Source: Himantopus leucocephalus (lineage: Eukaryota > Chordata > Aves > Charadriiformes > Recurvirostridae). Taken from it: a stretch of DNA of 64,000 bases. Below, one piece after another: positions 26,701 through 38,600 of this stretch. The number at the start of each line of letters is the position of its first letter. Positions within the stretch are counted from its first letter, which is position 1. A model generated the notes under the pieces. The model saw nothing but the letters and a program-made list of their open reading frames with translations, was not told the origin of the DNA and ran no database searches. Location: contig RSEF01000001.1 in assembly GCA_003993805.1 (NCBI GenBank), positions 180,901,255 through 180,965,254 of the forward strand, read 5' to 3'. Both the position numbers and the translations under genes were made by a program.

Positions 26701-28299
26701 GATATGCTTATGTAGCACATACTGTTTGCATAGATTTTCGTTAACAGAGTGGATTACGGTGCCTAGCAAAAAAGCACCATGAGAGCTTATGGTTTTAAAT
26801 CCAAAACTCTAGGTTTTATCCTTACAGAAGGTCAAGCTTGCCTATGATGTCTGCAATTCTTAGTCCTCAATTTGCTTCCAAAAGATAACAAAAATGCCCC
26901 ATATTCATTCTGCTGTCTTTTAAATACTCTTGCAACCTTAAAAGAGAAGTCTGTGTTGTGTCTTTCCAAGGCCAGATCTAAAATGGTAAATTTTAAATAT
27001 TTTTAGGACAGGTCTCTGGCACCAAAGCTAATTGACATAGAATGGCTGGCATCTGTGCTGTTAAAATCCTTACCCTCCAAAACAGGGTAGCCACATGTAA
27101 ATTGCTACCACTTAATCATGCTCCTTGACGCTTGCTAGCTCCTAAATTATGCCTGGGAATGTCTGGGAGAAAGTTGTTTTGCCTGGGCCAAAACCACAGC
27201 AAAATCTGTTCTGATGCTTCAGCAACGTGAAGAATCAAGATCCAGAGCCTGGGAATATTTCTAGGCAGCAACGGTTCCTGAGAAAGCACAGTAGACTGCT
27301 GCTCTCCTTCCTGGCTCTTACAGTGCCTCTCAAGCTTGAAAATGTAAAATCTTCTATGACTACAAAAATGTTTTGGTGTGCCTGTGTCCGAAAAAATACA
27401 GAAGTTAATACAAAGTCCTTGCAAAATTGGCTGAACTTTTAACTTGCAGTACACACTTAGGAAGCAATCTAGGCTAATATTTTTTGCAATGCTTGTTTAC
27501 TACTTCATGGGAGGGGATCCTTTAGGAAGAGGTTGAAATATTTTATTGTAGAATGTGTCTGGGATTGAGAGCAATGTATGCAGGAGATATTACCTTTGTG
27601 TCCAGGGGGTGGACAACCTTGCCTGAGTGCTCAATAAAGGTCAAAAATTGAATTAATAAGCTTATCTTTCCAGAAAACAAGCTTCATTCTAGAAGGCATA
27701 ACATTAGTGCTTACCGGGCTGCCCTAGGGAATCACTAATGATGTACAAAGCTTTCTACCTATAGGTCACTGATTTTAATCCAACCCAACTCAGAAAGACT
27801 AATTTTTCTTGTGAATGCCTTGTGGTTTATGTGTAACTTGAGTGGGTTTTCCAGATAGTGAGACTGGAACATACTTACAAAATTCCATTCTGAAGCATGC
27901 TTGTCTTGCATAACAGATACTTCAATTTTTATTTTTTTTCCAAGTGGCTTCTACGTCAAACCTATAACTTTCAGATAGCTAATGATTTTTTTTTCAGAAA
28001 GTACATAATTTAAATGTAAAGCTTTCACATGATAGTGTGTCAGCAACATCTCTGAAGAAATGGTGCCATTAGGGGACTAATCTCATTTTTAAAAATATTT
28101 TATTTCCAATTAGAATTGGTTGTGAGAAGGACGGTTAATTTCAAGTCCCAAATCACAAACTCACCTGTCTTTCGTCTGTGCTGTTAGGTTGAGACACTAG
28201 TTGCCTCATCTCCAATGTGTCTATAAAATGCCTAGTGGCAAACCCTGTTATAAAGAACCATCATCACTTAACCTGTAGAAACTTACCAGTAGGAAACAA
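23701..28299. other. A+T-rich non-coding stretch
   Basis: No gene or clear repeat supported. Frames reach 112 codons on the minus strand (25860-26198 and 27116-27454) but lack motifs and overlap others. The purine-rich plus strand at about 26020-26260 could be antisense LINE debris; no diagnostic block was found. Confidence 0.5.
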
Positions 28300-29475
28300 G
28301 CAGTCCAGGATGTTTCCAGAGGGTGTTGGAGACAACACCGATGCTAGGTAAGGTGATGCTCTGCTGGAAGAACTGGTTGGAGATGTGACAATCAATGGTA
28401 TTCTTGGGTGTAGCAACCATTAAGCAATGCATTTCGACATCCTAAAGGGAGTGAGGAAGGCAAGTAGCGGAGTACAGATTGTGGGCTTAAGGTGACCAGA
28501 CTTCAGCTTACTTAGGGAAGCAATAGGTGGGATCAGGTGGGAGGTAGCATTAAAGGACAAAGGAGCTTAGGAAAGCTGGCAGGTCTTCAAGGGCAACCAC
28601 CTCCAAGTTCAAGAAGAGTCCACCCTCGTGCTCAGGGAAGCTGGGACATGTATCAGGAGACTGGCTCAGCTGAACTTGGAACTCACGGCTGAATTCCAGT
28701 GCAAAAAGGCAGTATAACAGGCGGTGTTGTGAGGACAGGGTGCAAATAAGAACACAGAAACATTGCGCAGAAACATTGTGGATTTGAAACGGGTAAAGGA
28801 CGTCCAAAGCAACAAGTAGAGCTTCTACCACCACCTACCCTAATGCTGGGGGTCCTGGTGAACAAGGGGGCTAGACTTGAGTCAGTGTTGTGCCCTGGCA
28901 GTGATGGAGGCTAACAGCATCCTGGGCTGCAGCAGCAGGAGTAGAGACAGCTGGTCAAGGGAAATGTTTATTCTCTGATTTTTCAGCAATTGTTAATCTG
29001 CATCCAGGTTTGGGGCCCTCAGTACAGAAAAGACATTGATAAGCTAAGGTGAGTTCAGTGGAGGGCCACCAGGATTGTTGGGCCTTGTGAAAGAGATCCC
29101 AATGGACCAGGGCTTGTTCAGCCTTGATAACAGACAGCTGCGGGGGCACTTAACAGCCCACAAGTGCCTATGGGGTGTTTTTGGAGGTGATGGAGCCAGA
29201 CCCTTCTCAGAGGGGTATGGTGGGAAAAGGGCACAAATTAAAGCAGAGGAAGTTCCAGCTAGGTGTGAGGAAGGAAATTGCATTCTGAGGAGAGCCAAGC
29301 ATTTGAGCAGGTTGCCCTGAGAAGCCATGTAGGCTCCACCCTTGGAGCTTTTTGAGACTTGGCTTGGTAAAGCCCTGAGCAACTTGGTCTGACGTCAGAG
29401 ATGGCTCTGCTCTGAGCAGGAGCTTGGGCCAGAGACATCCTGAGGTCCCTTCATGGCTGAATGATCTTGTGATAG
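28300..29475 (+). mobile_element. CR1 LINE, old and decayed, 3' portion
   Basis: The start matches the CR1 ORF2 block that reads like 'ccagagggtgttggagacaac', followed by recognisable CR1 phrases in order. A 'GGACAAAGGAGCTTAGGAA' block and a 'TCAAGGGCAACCACCTCCAA' block lie near 28555-28610, and a GGTCCTGGTGAACAAG block near 28850. AACAGCATCCTGGGCTGCAG follows near 28912, GTTCAGTGGAGGGCCACCAG near 29052, and the terminal CCTGAGGTCCCTTCATGG then TGATCTTGTGATAG near 29439-29474. CR1 encodes an endonuclease and reverse transcriptase; this copy has many stops and deletions (one around 28720-28845) and can no longer encode protein. It is 5'-truncated, as is usual for CR1. Confidence 0.88.
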
Positions 29476-30002
29476 TTCCGGTAAAGCTAGCATTAATTTA
29501 GTTGTCAGTCGTGATAGAGTTCAAAGCTTTGAAGCTAGAAGTAAACCCCACAGTCCATTTTCTTAAGAGTATTATTGAGTTTTTAGGCATTCGACATATG
29601 AGTTTTGTAGTTCTGAGCAACAATCTACCCTGGTAAACATGGGCTGGACCATGTACCAAAGTGGCAATGGATCACTCCCGATCCTCAGTTTGAATAACAA
29701 ATATTATTTGTCACCAATTATTATTACCTGCTCACATTAAAACAAGCCCCGCTTGATACGTAGTTCAATAATCTCTGCTGAGAAATTTGAGAGCGGAACA
29801 GTCAGGATGCAAGAAGGGCAGCCCACAGTCTCCAAACAAGTGCAGTTGATGCTTATTATTGAGACAGCGTGGGAAAAATGTGCTCAGCCAGTGCTGGTGA
29901 TGTACCTGTACTGTGGTTTAATACAGCACTTCAGTCTTTGGGGCTGTCAATTTCATAAGGACTAAATTTACTTAAAAAAACAGCTGACAGATGAATTTAG
30001 AG
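29476..30002. other. non-coding spacer between CR1 and MIR-like SINE
   Basis: About 530 bases without gene or repeat that I recognise. A 70-codon plus-strand frame at 29753-29965 has no resemblance to a known family. Confidence 0.5.
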
Positions 30003-30247
30003 AGCGTTTGGTTGCTCCAGCCCTGGAGCAGGGACCAGGAGACCTGGGTTCTACTCCCGTGTCTGTCACAGACTTCTTGGACCATCATCTTACATCTTTG
30101 TTTCTCAGTTTCCCCTTGGGCATAATATGGATAATACTTACCCACTTTACAGGGCTTAATTCATTAATGTCTGTAAGGTGCCTTGAGATCTGTGTGCACA
30201 AGGCACATTAGCACTGCAAAGCATTTAGTATATTATTTTATTATTTA
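30003..30247 (+). mobile_element. MIR-like CORE-SINE, nearly full length
   Basis: The blocks follow the order of an amniote MIR-type SINE: GAGCAGGGACCAGGAGACCT, GGGTTCTACTCCCGTGTCTG, then TCTCAGTTTCCCCTTGGGC, ATATGGATAATACTTACC, and a terminal GTGCCTTGAGATCTGTGTG block before ATTATTTTATTATTTA. SINEs of this group are RNA polymerase III derived and use L2-clade LINE machinery. The copy is old, with small indels in the core, but is readable over about 245 bases. Confidence 0.8.
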
Positions 30248-31822
30248 AGACATCTGGGACCATTTTCACTGATGTGCTCTATCCATTTTGCACTGCTTTG
30301 GTGTTGCAAAGCAGCCATATCCCTCTTTAACAGGCCAGTGAGGCTGAGTTTATGACTAGCTTAAAATACCAACCATCCAAAGCATCTGAAGCCTACTATC
30401 AAATATGGCTCTTCTTTTTCTGTCCATTTGCTAAATGATGACTACTCATTTTTTAATTTGATGGGGTGGGATCGGTGGGGAATTTTTCTTGTTTCATTAT
30501 GGACATTATTCCAATAGTGGTAGAATATTTTGGCAAAGTGAAACACAGGAATGATATTGGTGCAAAGATATGTATGTATATATGCTAGGTAAATTCTAAA
30601 GGTTAGCTAGCTTGAAACTCTGATATGGACAAGAATGTGGCATCTTCTGGCAGCCTGGGATTGGCCTGAAAATACAGTGGAGACACACTGGTACAAACCT
30701 TGGTAAGTTCGATGCACCTTTATTCAATCTCTCTACTTTTTCCTTGAAATGTTGATTTTTTTTTCTGCATTGCCTTCATAAATATGGTCACTGAAATTTC
30801 TTAATTAAACTAGTACACAGCAGTTGCCATTTCAGTAGAATAGCAACTGTACACCATGGGGATTATTCTCATTAAAATAATAAATTCTAATTCAAATTTA
30901 TACATGTTTATTCACACGCACAAACACACACATACGTGCACAAATTTATATGTTCAGTGTGAGATACAAAAGGAGAGACCTAAATATCAATTAGCCACTC
31001 CTGGGTCCTCTGAATGATAAAATTGTCATTCATTTATGTAAAATGACAATAAAAAGGAATGGTTTAGCAGGGTTTTTACCCTTTTGTGGGACACATGGAA
31101 TGGAGCCCAAGTTGCAGCACAATCTTGATATTGATCTCTCGGAGAGAGAGTTAATTTGTCAATGACTGTAATTTGCCAAGCTTTATGAATCCATTCTTCT
31201 TCCTTTGGAAGAATATTTCTCTTCCAGATTTGTGCTATTACTTTTTTTTTTTTTTAAATGCAATAAAGATAAAAAATGACATAAATTTCTGAAGTCTTTC
31301 GTAGACATAGAAACAAGTATGGGACTGGTAAAAGAACATGGAACTGGGAGGCATACTGGCAGTCCTCTGTCCATCTCCTCACATTTGAGGGCACTGTTCC
31401 ATGTAACATTAGTTGTTTAGCTATCACGCTCCCCTTGGAAACCAGTAAAAAGTTTTGCCCTCACTCCTCCTATAAGAACGCAACTCCAAAAGCTCAGTAC
31501 TCAGAAGGACAGGAGGGATCTTTCAACTTCCATCCCCCCGAAATAAATCCTATACAGTCTACATCCACATTAGTCCTCCTAACCCTGTTCTTTTCCCCAG
31601 GTGAATTCCCAGGGAGCGAAGCTGGCAGGTCTGGGGGTCCAAGTCCCCTGACAGGGGTGGGCAGTGGTATGCAGTCAGGAACAGCATGTGGCTGGGCTGC
31701 TGCTGGCAGAAGTGACATGTGAACGTGTGACCACAGCTTTAGTCTCCTCTCTGTTCCCTCCTCCTCATTCCCCTGACTATTTTATTAGCCTTTCTCTAGA
31801 CTTTTTTCCACCTGAATTCCTC

Positions 31823-31823
31823 N
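31823..31823. other. single ambiguous base
   Basis: One N within pyrimidine-rich sequence. Unlike several other single Ns here, no obvious direct duplicate flanks it. Confidence 0.95.
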
Positions 31824-34360
31824 TTCCAGGTGAAGTGTGAATTGCGTGTGACGACATTAATATTTTCCTACCTCTGCTGGATGTGTCTTCCCTGTTGTGC
31901 TCTAGGAACTGGCTTTTTGCAGCTAAAACACACAGGCACGCTTAAGTATTATGTTATTGACTGACACAGCCCATTCTTTCTCCTCTGTCGTTTCCAATTT
32001 ATAAGTTCCCAGTTCATAATCCAAATTCTTGTTACTAGTTCTCAGTTGTGTGACCTTCCATTTTTTACAGTAATCCATTTCAGCCCATTTCTGGTATTGT
32101 ATCAATGAAGGTCACCCAGTCCCTCCTGCAGGATATTTCAGTTCTTCTCTGGCCTGGTTTTATCTTATGGCAAAGGCAGAGTTGTTGAGCCAGGTGGGAA
32201 AGCCAAGCTCCAGTGGTACCCACATATTCTTGCTCAGAAACATGCGGCTGAGGCTTGGCTTTGCAGCTCAGAGGGCACAGGAGTGACTACAACTGCACCC
32301 ACTGATCCAAGCCACCACAACGTACTCCTAGGCTCCTAAAGAAGGTCATAAAAGTGCTATAGTCACTACAGTCCGGACAGCTAGGTACACTGAATTTACA
32401 GAAATTATTTTTTACAGAAATTATTAAATATTTTTGCAAACACATGAAAATTTTCTTTGTTACTAAAATCGGTGAGTAGACACTTCCATAGAAATTGTTC
32501 CCCTAAGCCAACACCGAGAAAGATTTTGAAGGGGCATTTGAAGCTATATCGGGAATATAATTTCTGATAATCAAACCATAAAACCCACAAAGTTTGTCCT
32601 GGATTGTGCTAAAACCAGGTAGGGAATAATCCCTCTGGTTGTAAGAACAAATAGATTCCAGCCATATAATCTGCTCCCAAATTCACACCTGATGGCTACC
32701 TGAGTGGTCTTTACACGGATAGTATTGTCAGGCAACACTGAGGGATGCAAGAAGTAGTTATTGATGTATTGATTGACTTACGTATGCAAATGAATTTTTG
32801 TTATATTTGAGTATGATCAGATAGTTAAGTATTACTGATTTTTTGTTGTTATATTTGCGGACCATGTTGGTCCCTTTTGACCTTGTTACAAGATCGTAGA
32901 TTTAATTTTATATCTGTAGCTCTGACAGCTGCTTTTTACAGTTTTACTCGAAGCAGTTCCTTTTCTTTTATTTCCAAAGGTCCTGAAAATACTGATCTTT
33001 AAATGCACCTACAACTCATAAGTCTATTGTCATGTGTGTTAAAACTAAGATAAACTTCAACCCTGATAGGTTGGTCTACACTTCTTTATATTTTCAAAGG
33101 TAGATATTTGCAAAGAAAGGATCCGGAAATCTACATTATTAAAAGCTGACACTAACTATAATATTTTTCAGACCTTTGAATGTAGATGAAGGGTTTTGAT
33201 AACTGTACATATTTTATTTATGTTACTAGAAGCAACTGCTCTAATCACATCTCACAGCTTCCATAACAAAAAGGGCTGATGAACTGTAGAGCGGTCAAAG
33301 GGCAAATGTGACTGACTTTGACCAGTGAGTCAGCTCTTGTCTTGATGTAGACTGTCAGTGTGGAAAGAACGGAGATACTTAACAACCACAATCATTAGAC
33401 GTAACCTTCAGAGTCACGCAGCAACATTGGCTCTCGTTCCCTGAAGCCCACATATTACTGGTTTTAGAATGAAGAAATTGTAGATGACTGGTGATCTCAT
33501 AAAATGCCACTACATTTTTGAGAGCTTTCATGATCTATTGTTCTAAGAAATGCATGGAACTTTTTGTACTAGTCTAATGCAGCACCGCAATTAGAAACAC
33601 TGCTTTGTGACATGGTATTGATGTTTAGCTGACATCAAGTAACTCTATCCCTTGCCTGAAAGTGCACATTGCTGAGGACAATAAACAGACATGAGACTAG
33701 GTGCCTTCTTCCAAGTAACGATTTCACAGTTACACGGTGTTTGATAAAACATACTGTTACAAAACAGAAATGGATGCAAAGCAGACCAGTTGGTAGTACT
33801 TAAATTTGCCTGTTTGTCCATTATGATAAGATGAACTGCAGTAATATAATTACATACAGATACATTATATATTTGGTAACCATACTGCAACTGTAATGTT
33901 GCTAATCACCGGCAAATTGGGGGTCAATAGGGAAAGAATGCCAGTTTTAGGGGCAGAGCTGATCGTACCACTGTACGCAAATGCATGTGCTTTGGTTCAT
34001 ACATTTAAGGACTTCCATGCGTGGTGGCAGGTTTTCACTGAGGTGTGGTGATGTTTTGTCTGAACTACAGAAAAATTTGGATTAGGCTGTCATCCAAATT
34101 AGATTTTCAGTGTTTTGTGGAGTTGCCACAGTTCAACTTGACTATATATCCCATAATGGGACAGATGCACTTACAATAATTTTCAACTTCACTGAAAGCA
34201 CTGCAGTTAATACCTCTTCACCTCCACATCTAAGAGGCAGAGATTTTCTTGAACTCCTATTACATAGCCTCCCTACCATATAATCAGTATTCAGGGTGAT
34301 TCTTGTCTCTGAGATTCAGTTCCCCTACTCTTACCTTGCCTTTATTCTTGCAGGCATTTT

Positions 34361-34390
34361 AAAAAAAAAAAAAAAAAGAGAAAAAAATCG
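34361..34390 (+). repeat. A-rich run
   Basis: Seventeen A, then GAGAAAAAAA. No upstream retrocopy was recognised. Confidence 0.85.
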
Positions 34391-34584
34391 TTCCCAATTC
34401 TTTCTTAAATGCTGTGACCATGATGTTTCATATCTTTCTTCCCTGCTTTTCTTATCCTTGCAAGGACTACAAAATACCTATTCTAAACTAAGGTGTGGCA
34501 GGATGAAGCTTCAAAGGTATTGATTTCTTTATAGGGAAAGCTTTAGCTGGCTTCCTAACAAGCCATCTAGCTTCAAACTTAATT

Positions 34585-35615
34585 GTGAATGGATTCTGGT
34601 TCACCCANATTTACCTGAGATATCCCAGCATTTACCTGAGAATTTGGACCCCAGCAGCTGTGCCAGAAGGATCCGGGTTTCCCATAGGTCCTGTGTCATT
34701 TCTGTCTGCCCCATGTCAATGTTCAACATACCTAGGACACCCCAAAAGGGACTGGATGCCTATGAGTGAGCAGCTGAGCCATGCCTATGGTGCCCACAGG
34801 GTGCGATGTCTAGGCTACCACTGTACTCAAAGGTTTATGGTGAGATTCATGCCTAAAAATAGGTTTATACTGCCATTTTAGATACTGTGAGGGATTTAAT
34901 CTAATTCCAGTTGCTTCCCCAGGAGGGTACAGGCCTCCCAAAAGTTCTGCGTCATCTCTACCAGCCCTGTGAGGATGTCTCAGATTATTGAGGACCTCTG
35001 AAATGGCCACAGGTGTCTTTCTTTAGGCAACTGAATTCACCAAGCATGTCTATTTTAGAGTAAGCCAAATAGCTCTCTAGTTTCTGTAGGCTACACCTGT
35101 ACTGACTGTAAAGAGAGCTCAGACGCCTAGGACAGCAGTCAATTGTCTGAAAAGAGGTGTCTCGTGCCATTTGAGACATCCACGGTGAGCACAGGGGCTG
35201 GCAGAAGCGACACAGGACCCATGGGAGACCTGAGAACCTCTGGAACAGCAACCAGTTCTTCCAACCCCACGATGGTTCAAATGGCAAAGGACATCGACAT
35301 TTAGACTGAGCTGAATAGAGCTCCTAGCTTAGGTGGAGATACCTACACATAGATACTGAGGTATAGAAGGTCTGATCTCAAACTGAATCCTACCCTACAA
35401 GCAAAATTTAACTGCCTGAGCATGAGACCCCTGTCACTTGAGGTAACCTCTATTTTCTGCTTAGTCTCCAACTGCTAACCCAGCCCGGGCTTCCCATAAA
35501 TTGTGTGTCATACCTGCCAGCCCTGTAAGCTTTCTTAGATACCTTGGGGCATCTCAGGTGACTTTTGGTGCCTACCTTGAGTGACTAAATGGTGTTGAAC
35601 CCTTGGTGTTGAACC
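34585..35615. repeat. cluster of a ~75-110 bp repeat unit, three direct and one inverted
   Basis: Four segments share one core: 34671-34745, 34921-35035 and 35481-35590 on the plus strand, and 35150-35245 inverted. The core reads roughly CTCCCATAGGTCCTGTGTCA, then a TCTGCCAGCCCTGTG block. The copies differ at perhaps a fifth to a quarter of positions, so they are not recent duplicates. Linking sequence also has shared GAGACACCT and GTGTCTTTC words. The arrangement suggests one complex repeat with internal inverted parts, or repeated insertion of one element. I cannot name the family. A single N sits at 34608 between two copies of ATTTACCTGAGA. Confidence 0.65.
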
Positions 35616-38600
35616 TTTTCTTACTTCACTCTATAAAAATCACCAGCTTTTGCCTTAATCTTACATTTGTCCTTTTCAAGTCCCTGACCCTCACTATACA
35701 CCAGCAACAAGTTGAAATGAAATTTTACAAATAAGTTTTACAGATATTTTCACCTTTTAGGTCCTAGTCTTAGTGATCTACATATGGATCACTATGATTC
35801 ATCTAGGAAGGGAAAAATACAAAACGAAATATCCCCCAAACCCTTTACAAGATCAGTGATTCTTCACAGAAAAGAAAGTAAAACTCCGTATTCCTCAAAT
35901 TGCTAACATGCTTAGCAGGGAGAAATGGAGAAATCTCTTCCTTCTGTGATTTTGACATGCGATCTTGATAAAGGAGAAGGCTTTTAAGGAAATGAGCCAA
36001 GGTATTCTTTTCCTCTTTCCAATGAAGATCTCAGGCAAAATATTCCGTGTCCCTATGCAAAAGTCTCTTCCATGTACAGAGACAGGGCATAAACCTTTAT
36101 TCTTACCAACTAACTCCATGCAAGTAACCAATCTGCAAAGCTATCTGAAAAATATCCTTTAATTGGTATCAAAAAGAAACGAATGGTAGAGATGAACACA
36201 TTTAAGACAGTGTATTAAGGACATGTCAGTATTTTAGAGGTTCATAACTTAACCATAAAAATTTGCTCTAGGCTGAAACTTGGCATGGAAGGCTGCCATA
36301 TTTGTAAGTAGGTTATTTAATTTTAGGTTACATTACTAATACACTAATGCAATGTGAGCTGTTATATTTATTAACCTGCATTGATTTTTTTTCTTAAAAA
36401 AGGGCAAAAATTTTCTTTTCCTGAACAGGTGGAAAGGAGATAGATGAAGCTAGAATTTGCCTTCCCGTGTCAGCATAAAAGGAGGAAATAGGAGGTAAAG
36501 ATTTATTTCTTACATACAGAAATAAAGGAAAAGCCAGCAAGTGTGTGTTTTCTAATCTGATTCTGGGACATTGTAAATGCATAATGACCCCTTTTACTTT
36601 GTATTGTTGATAAATTTAGAGCTCTGTGGGCAGAATTATCTGCATAAAAAAGCTCAAACCTTGTTTTCAAACGGTGTGGGATATCAGGATCTACTATTAA
36701 TTTTTGCAAGATTTTTTCTCTTGGGGAAAATAAAAAGATATTTTTGAGAAGATACCAAAACAAGTATGAGGGGGTCGGGGCTTCTAATGATATCGAAGTG
36801 ATCTTTGAATCCCTAAAAATCTCAGTTTGGGATGGTTTACTGGGCAATACTGAAAAACAATGTCTACAGCAGGAGGAAGGAAAAGAGAATATCGAGACAG
36901 ATTTTTCTGGGACTTGTGTAGAGCTCTCTAAATATTCAGTCCCCTTCCAAAACGCAGGCCAACTGCCTCTCCTAAAGATTTGTCTGGTGTGGAATCCTTG
37001 CCAGAGTGTAATTTTGGTGAAATTTCTGTCACTGCTCCCTGTCATGAATATTTATTTACTTCCCAATGGAAATCATTGCTCATCTGAAAGGGAGTTAACA
37101 GTTCTTAATAGCCCTTTCTGATTTGATTGATGTTTTTGTCACTTCCTCCAGTAAATAGGTTTCTATTAGCATACCAAATATGCTAACTGTCCTTTTGCTT
37201 CTGCAGGCACTTAACTGACCACTTACTTAAGATTTAAATATCCCACCTAGGGGGTTTCAGGGTCTGTTTTTCCACACGAGTGGGTGAAGGACTTTTTGCA
37301 GTGAGCTTGGCTACCTTACACAGCAACGACATTGGGTGTGTTCAGGATGGCTATTTGGAAGAAGTCTGTAAAACTGACAGAAATTCGTCCATACCTTATG
37401 CTACAGACTTGTGAGGAGGATGATAGAAGTAGGTGAACGATGTTCAGGGACATGTAATCATATATTTATATTTCAATTGTCTAAACATATAATGGGATGA
37501 TCTTTCTTAGGCAGAACAGAGGCTGGAATAGGGTTTTCATGGAAATACCCCCCAAAGTCATGTATCATTTATGTGCCACATGCTAACTTTGAAAAAGAAG
37601 TGTTCAGAGCTAGCAACAAAACGTTGCTGCTAACGAATAAACTCTTTCCAGTATTATCCACTGTTTTTATGGCTGCAGGCTCCTGGTTCCAAAACAAATG
37701 CCTCAATGTTTCTCAAGTGTTTTAATACTGCAAATAATGTAAATTTTATGTATCACAGTTGGCATAATGGAATTGACATTTGGGTCTTTTCTCTGTAAAA
37801 CACTCATTTGTGTGTGGCCCAAATGTGTAAAGCAGAAGGGTCTTCTGGATGCTCTGGAAAAACCAAAGTGAAAGACTTCCCTTTTTTATTAGTGAGTAGT
37901 TTGAGGGGGAGGAAGGATTTACATCAACAAGTGGTTTAAAGTGCAGTTGCCTACTAGTTGATGTAACTACTATTATCATGTTGTAAATCTGCATTCTAGT
38001 GAAGATAAAAGAACAGAGGAAAACGATTTATGGAAACATAAAGTAGGATACGTAATTGTTGGAGACACTAATTTTTGGATTTTCCTTATTACTTAGTAAT
38101 TTTCTGCCTCAGAAATTCATTTCTTGATTGCAAGCAGAGGCCTGGTTCTTTCCTGTGAGGAACATATAAGGTAAGATGCAAAAAAAAAGCCCACAAACAA
38201 TTGCCTTTTGAAGGGCTGTAGTGGAAAGTAGGTATCTAAATCCAAGAAAAGGGGGCACAAGTCCACTATCTAGTGCTTGAAAGCCCATGTGTACCCAAGC
38301 ACATACCAATAAAGTCATCTACGCACCCTTGTTTCATAAGGGCCAACCTTGCCTGAACTGAGAGCCTGGTTCATAACCAAGGGGTTCATAGTTAACGTTC
38401 CCAGGTCTGTCTTCACCAAATCCTTCACAGTGTAAAACATTTCTTTGAGCTAATCTTAGTCGAAAGGAATAGCTAGGAAAATATGATGGCATATTTTATG
38501 AGCAATGGAAATCCAACTTCACTGCAGCATGGCTAGCATAGGAAGAAAAAACACTGTATGTAGTTCCATTTGTTCTTGGAAATGGCAGAATTGTTTATAA

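Larger units (their letters stand above)
30248..34584. other. A+T-rich non-coding stretch
   Basis: No gene supported. It contains a CA/TA-like low-complexity patch near 30905-30945, a T run at about 31241-31255, an ambiguous base at 31823 and a 17-A run at 34361-34377. Frames of 60-95 codons are unremarkable. Near 32395-32422 a 13-base TTTACAGAAATTA word is repeated with about 15-base spacing. Confidence 0.5.

Noticed and set aside
28550..29382. Open frames of 60-112 codons inside the old CR1
   Set aside because: Most are antisense or out-of-frame readings of decayed CR1 sequence.
36503..37045. 180-codon minus-strand frame as a gene
   Set aside because: No recognisable domain, an equally open frame opposite, and no splice or promoter context; kept only as a low-interest finding.
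37560..37650. Possible shared LTR-like end with 44440-44500 (CTAACTTTGAAA then AATAAACT)
   Set aside because: Only a dozen bases match, no TG/CA ends, target duplication or primer-binding site could be found at either place.
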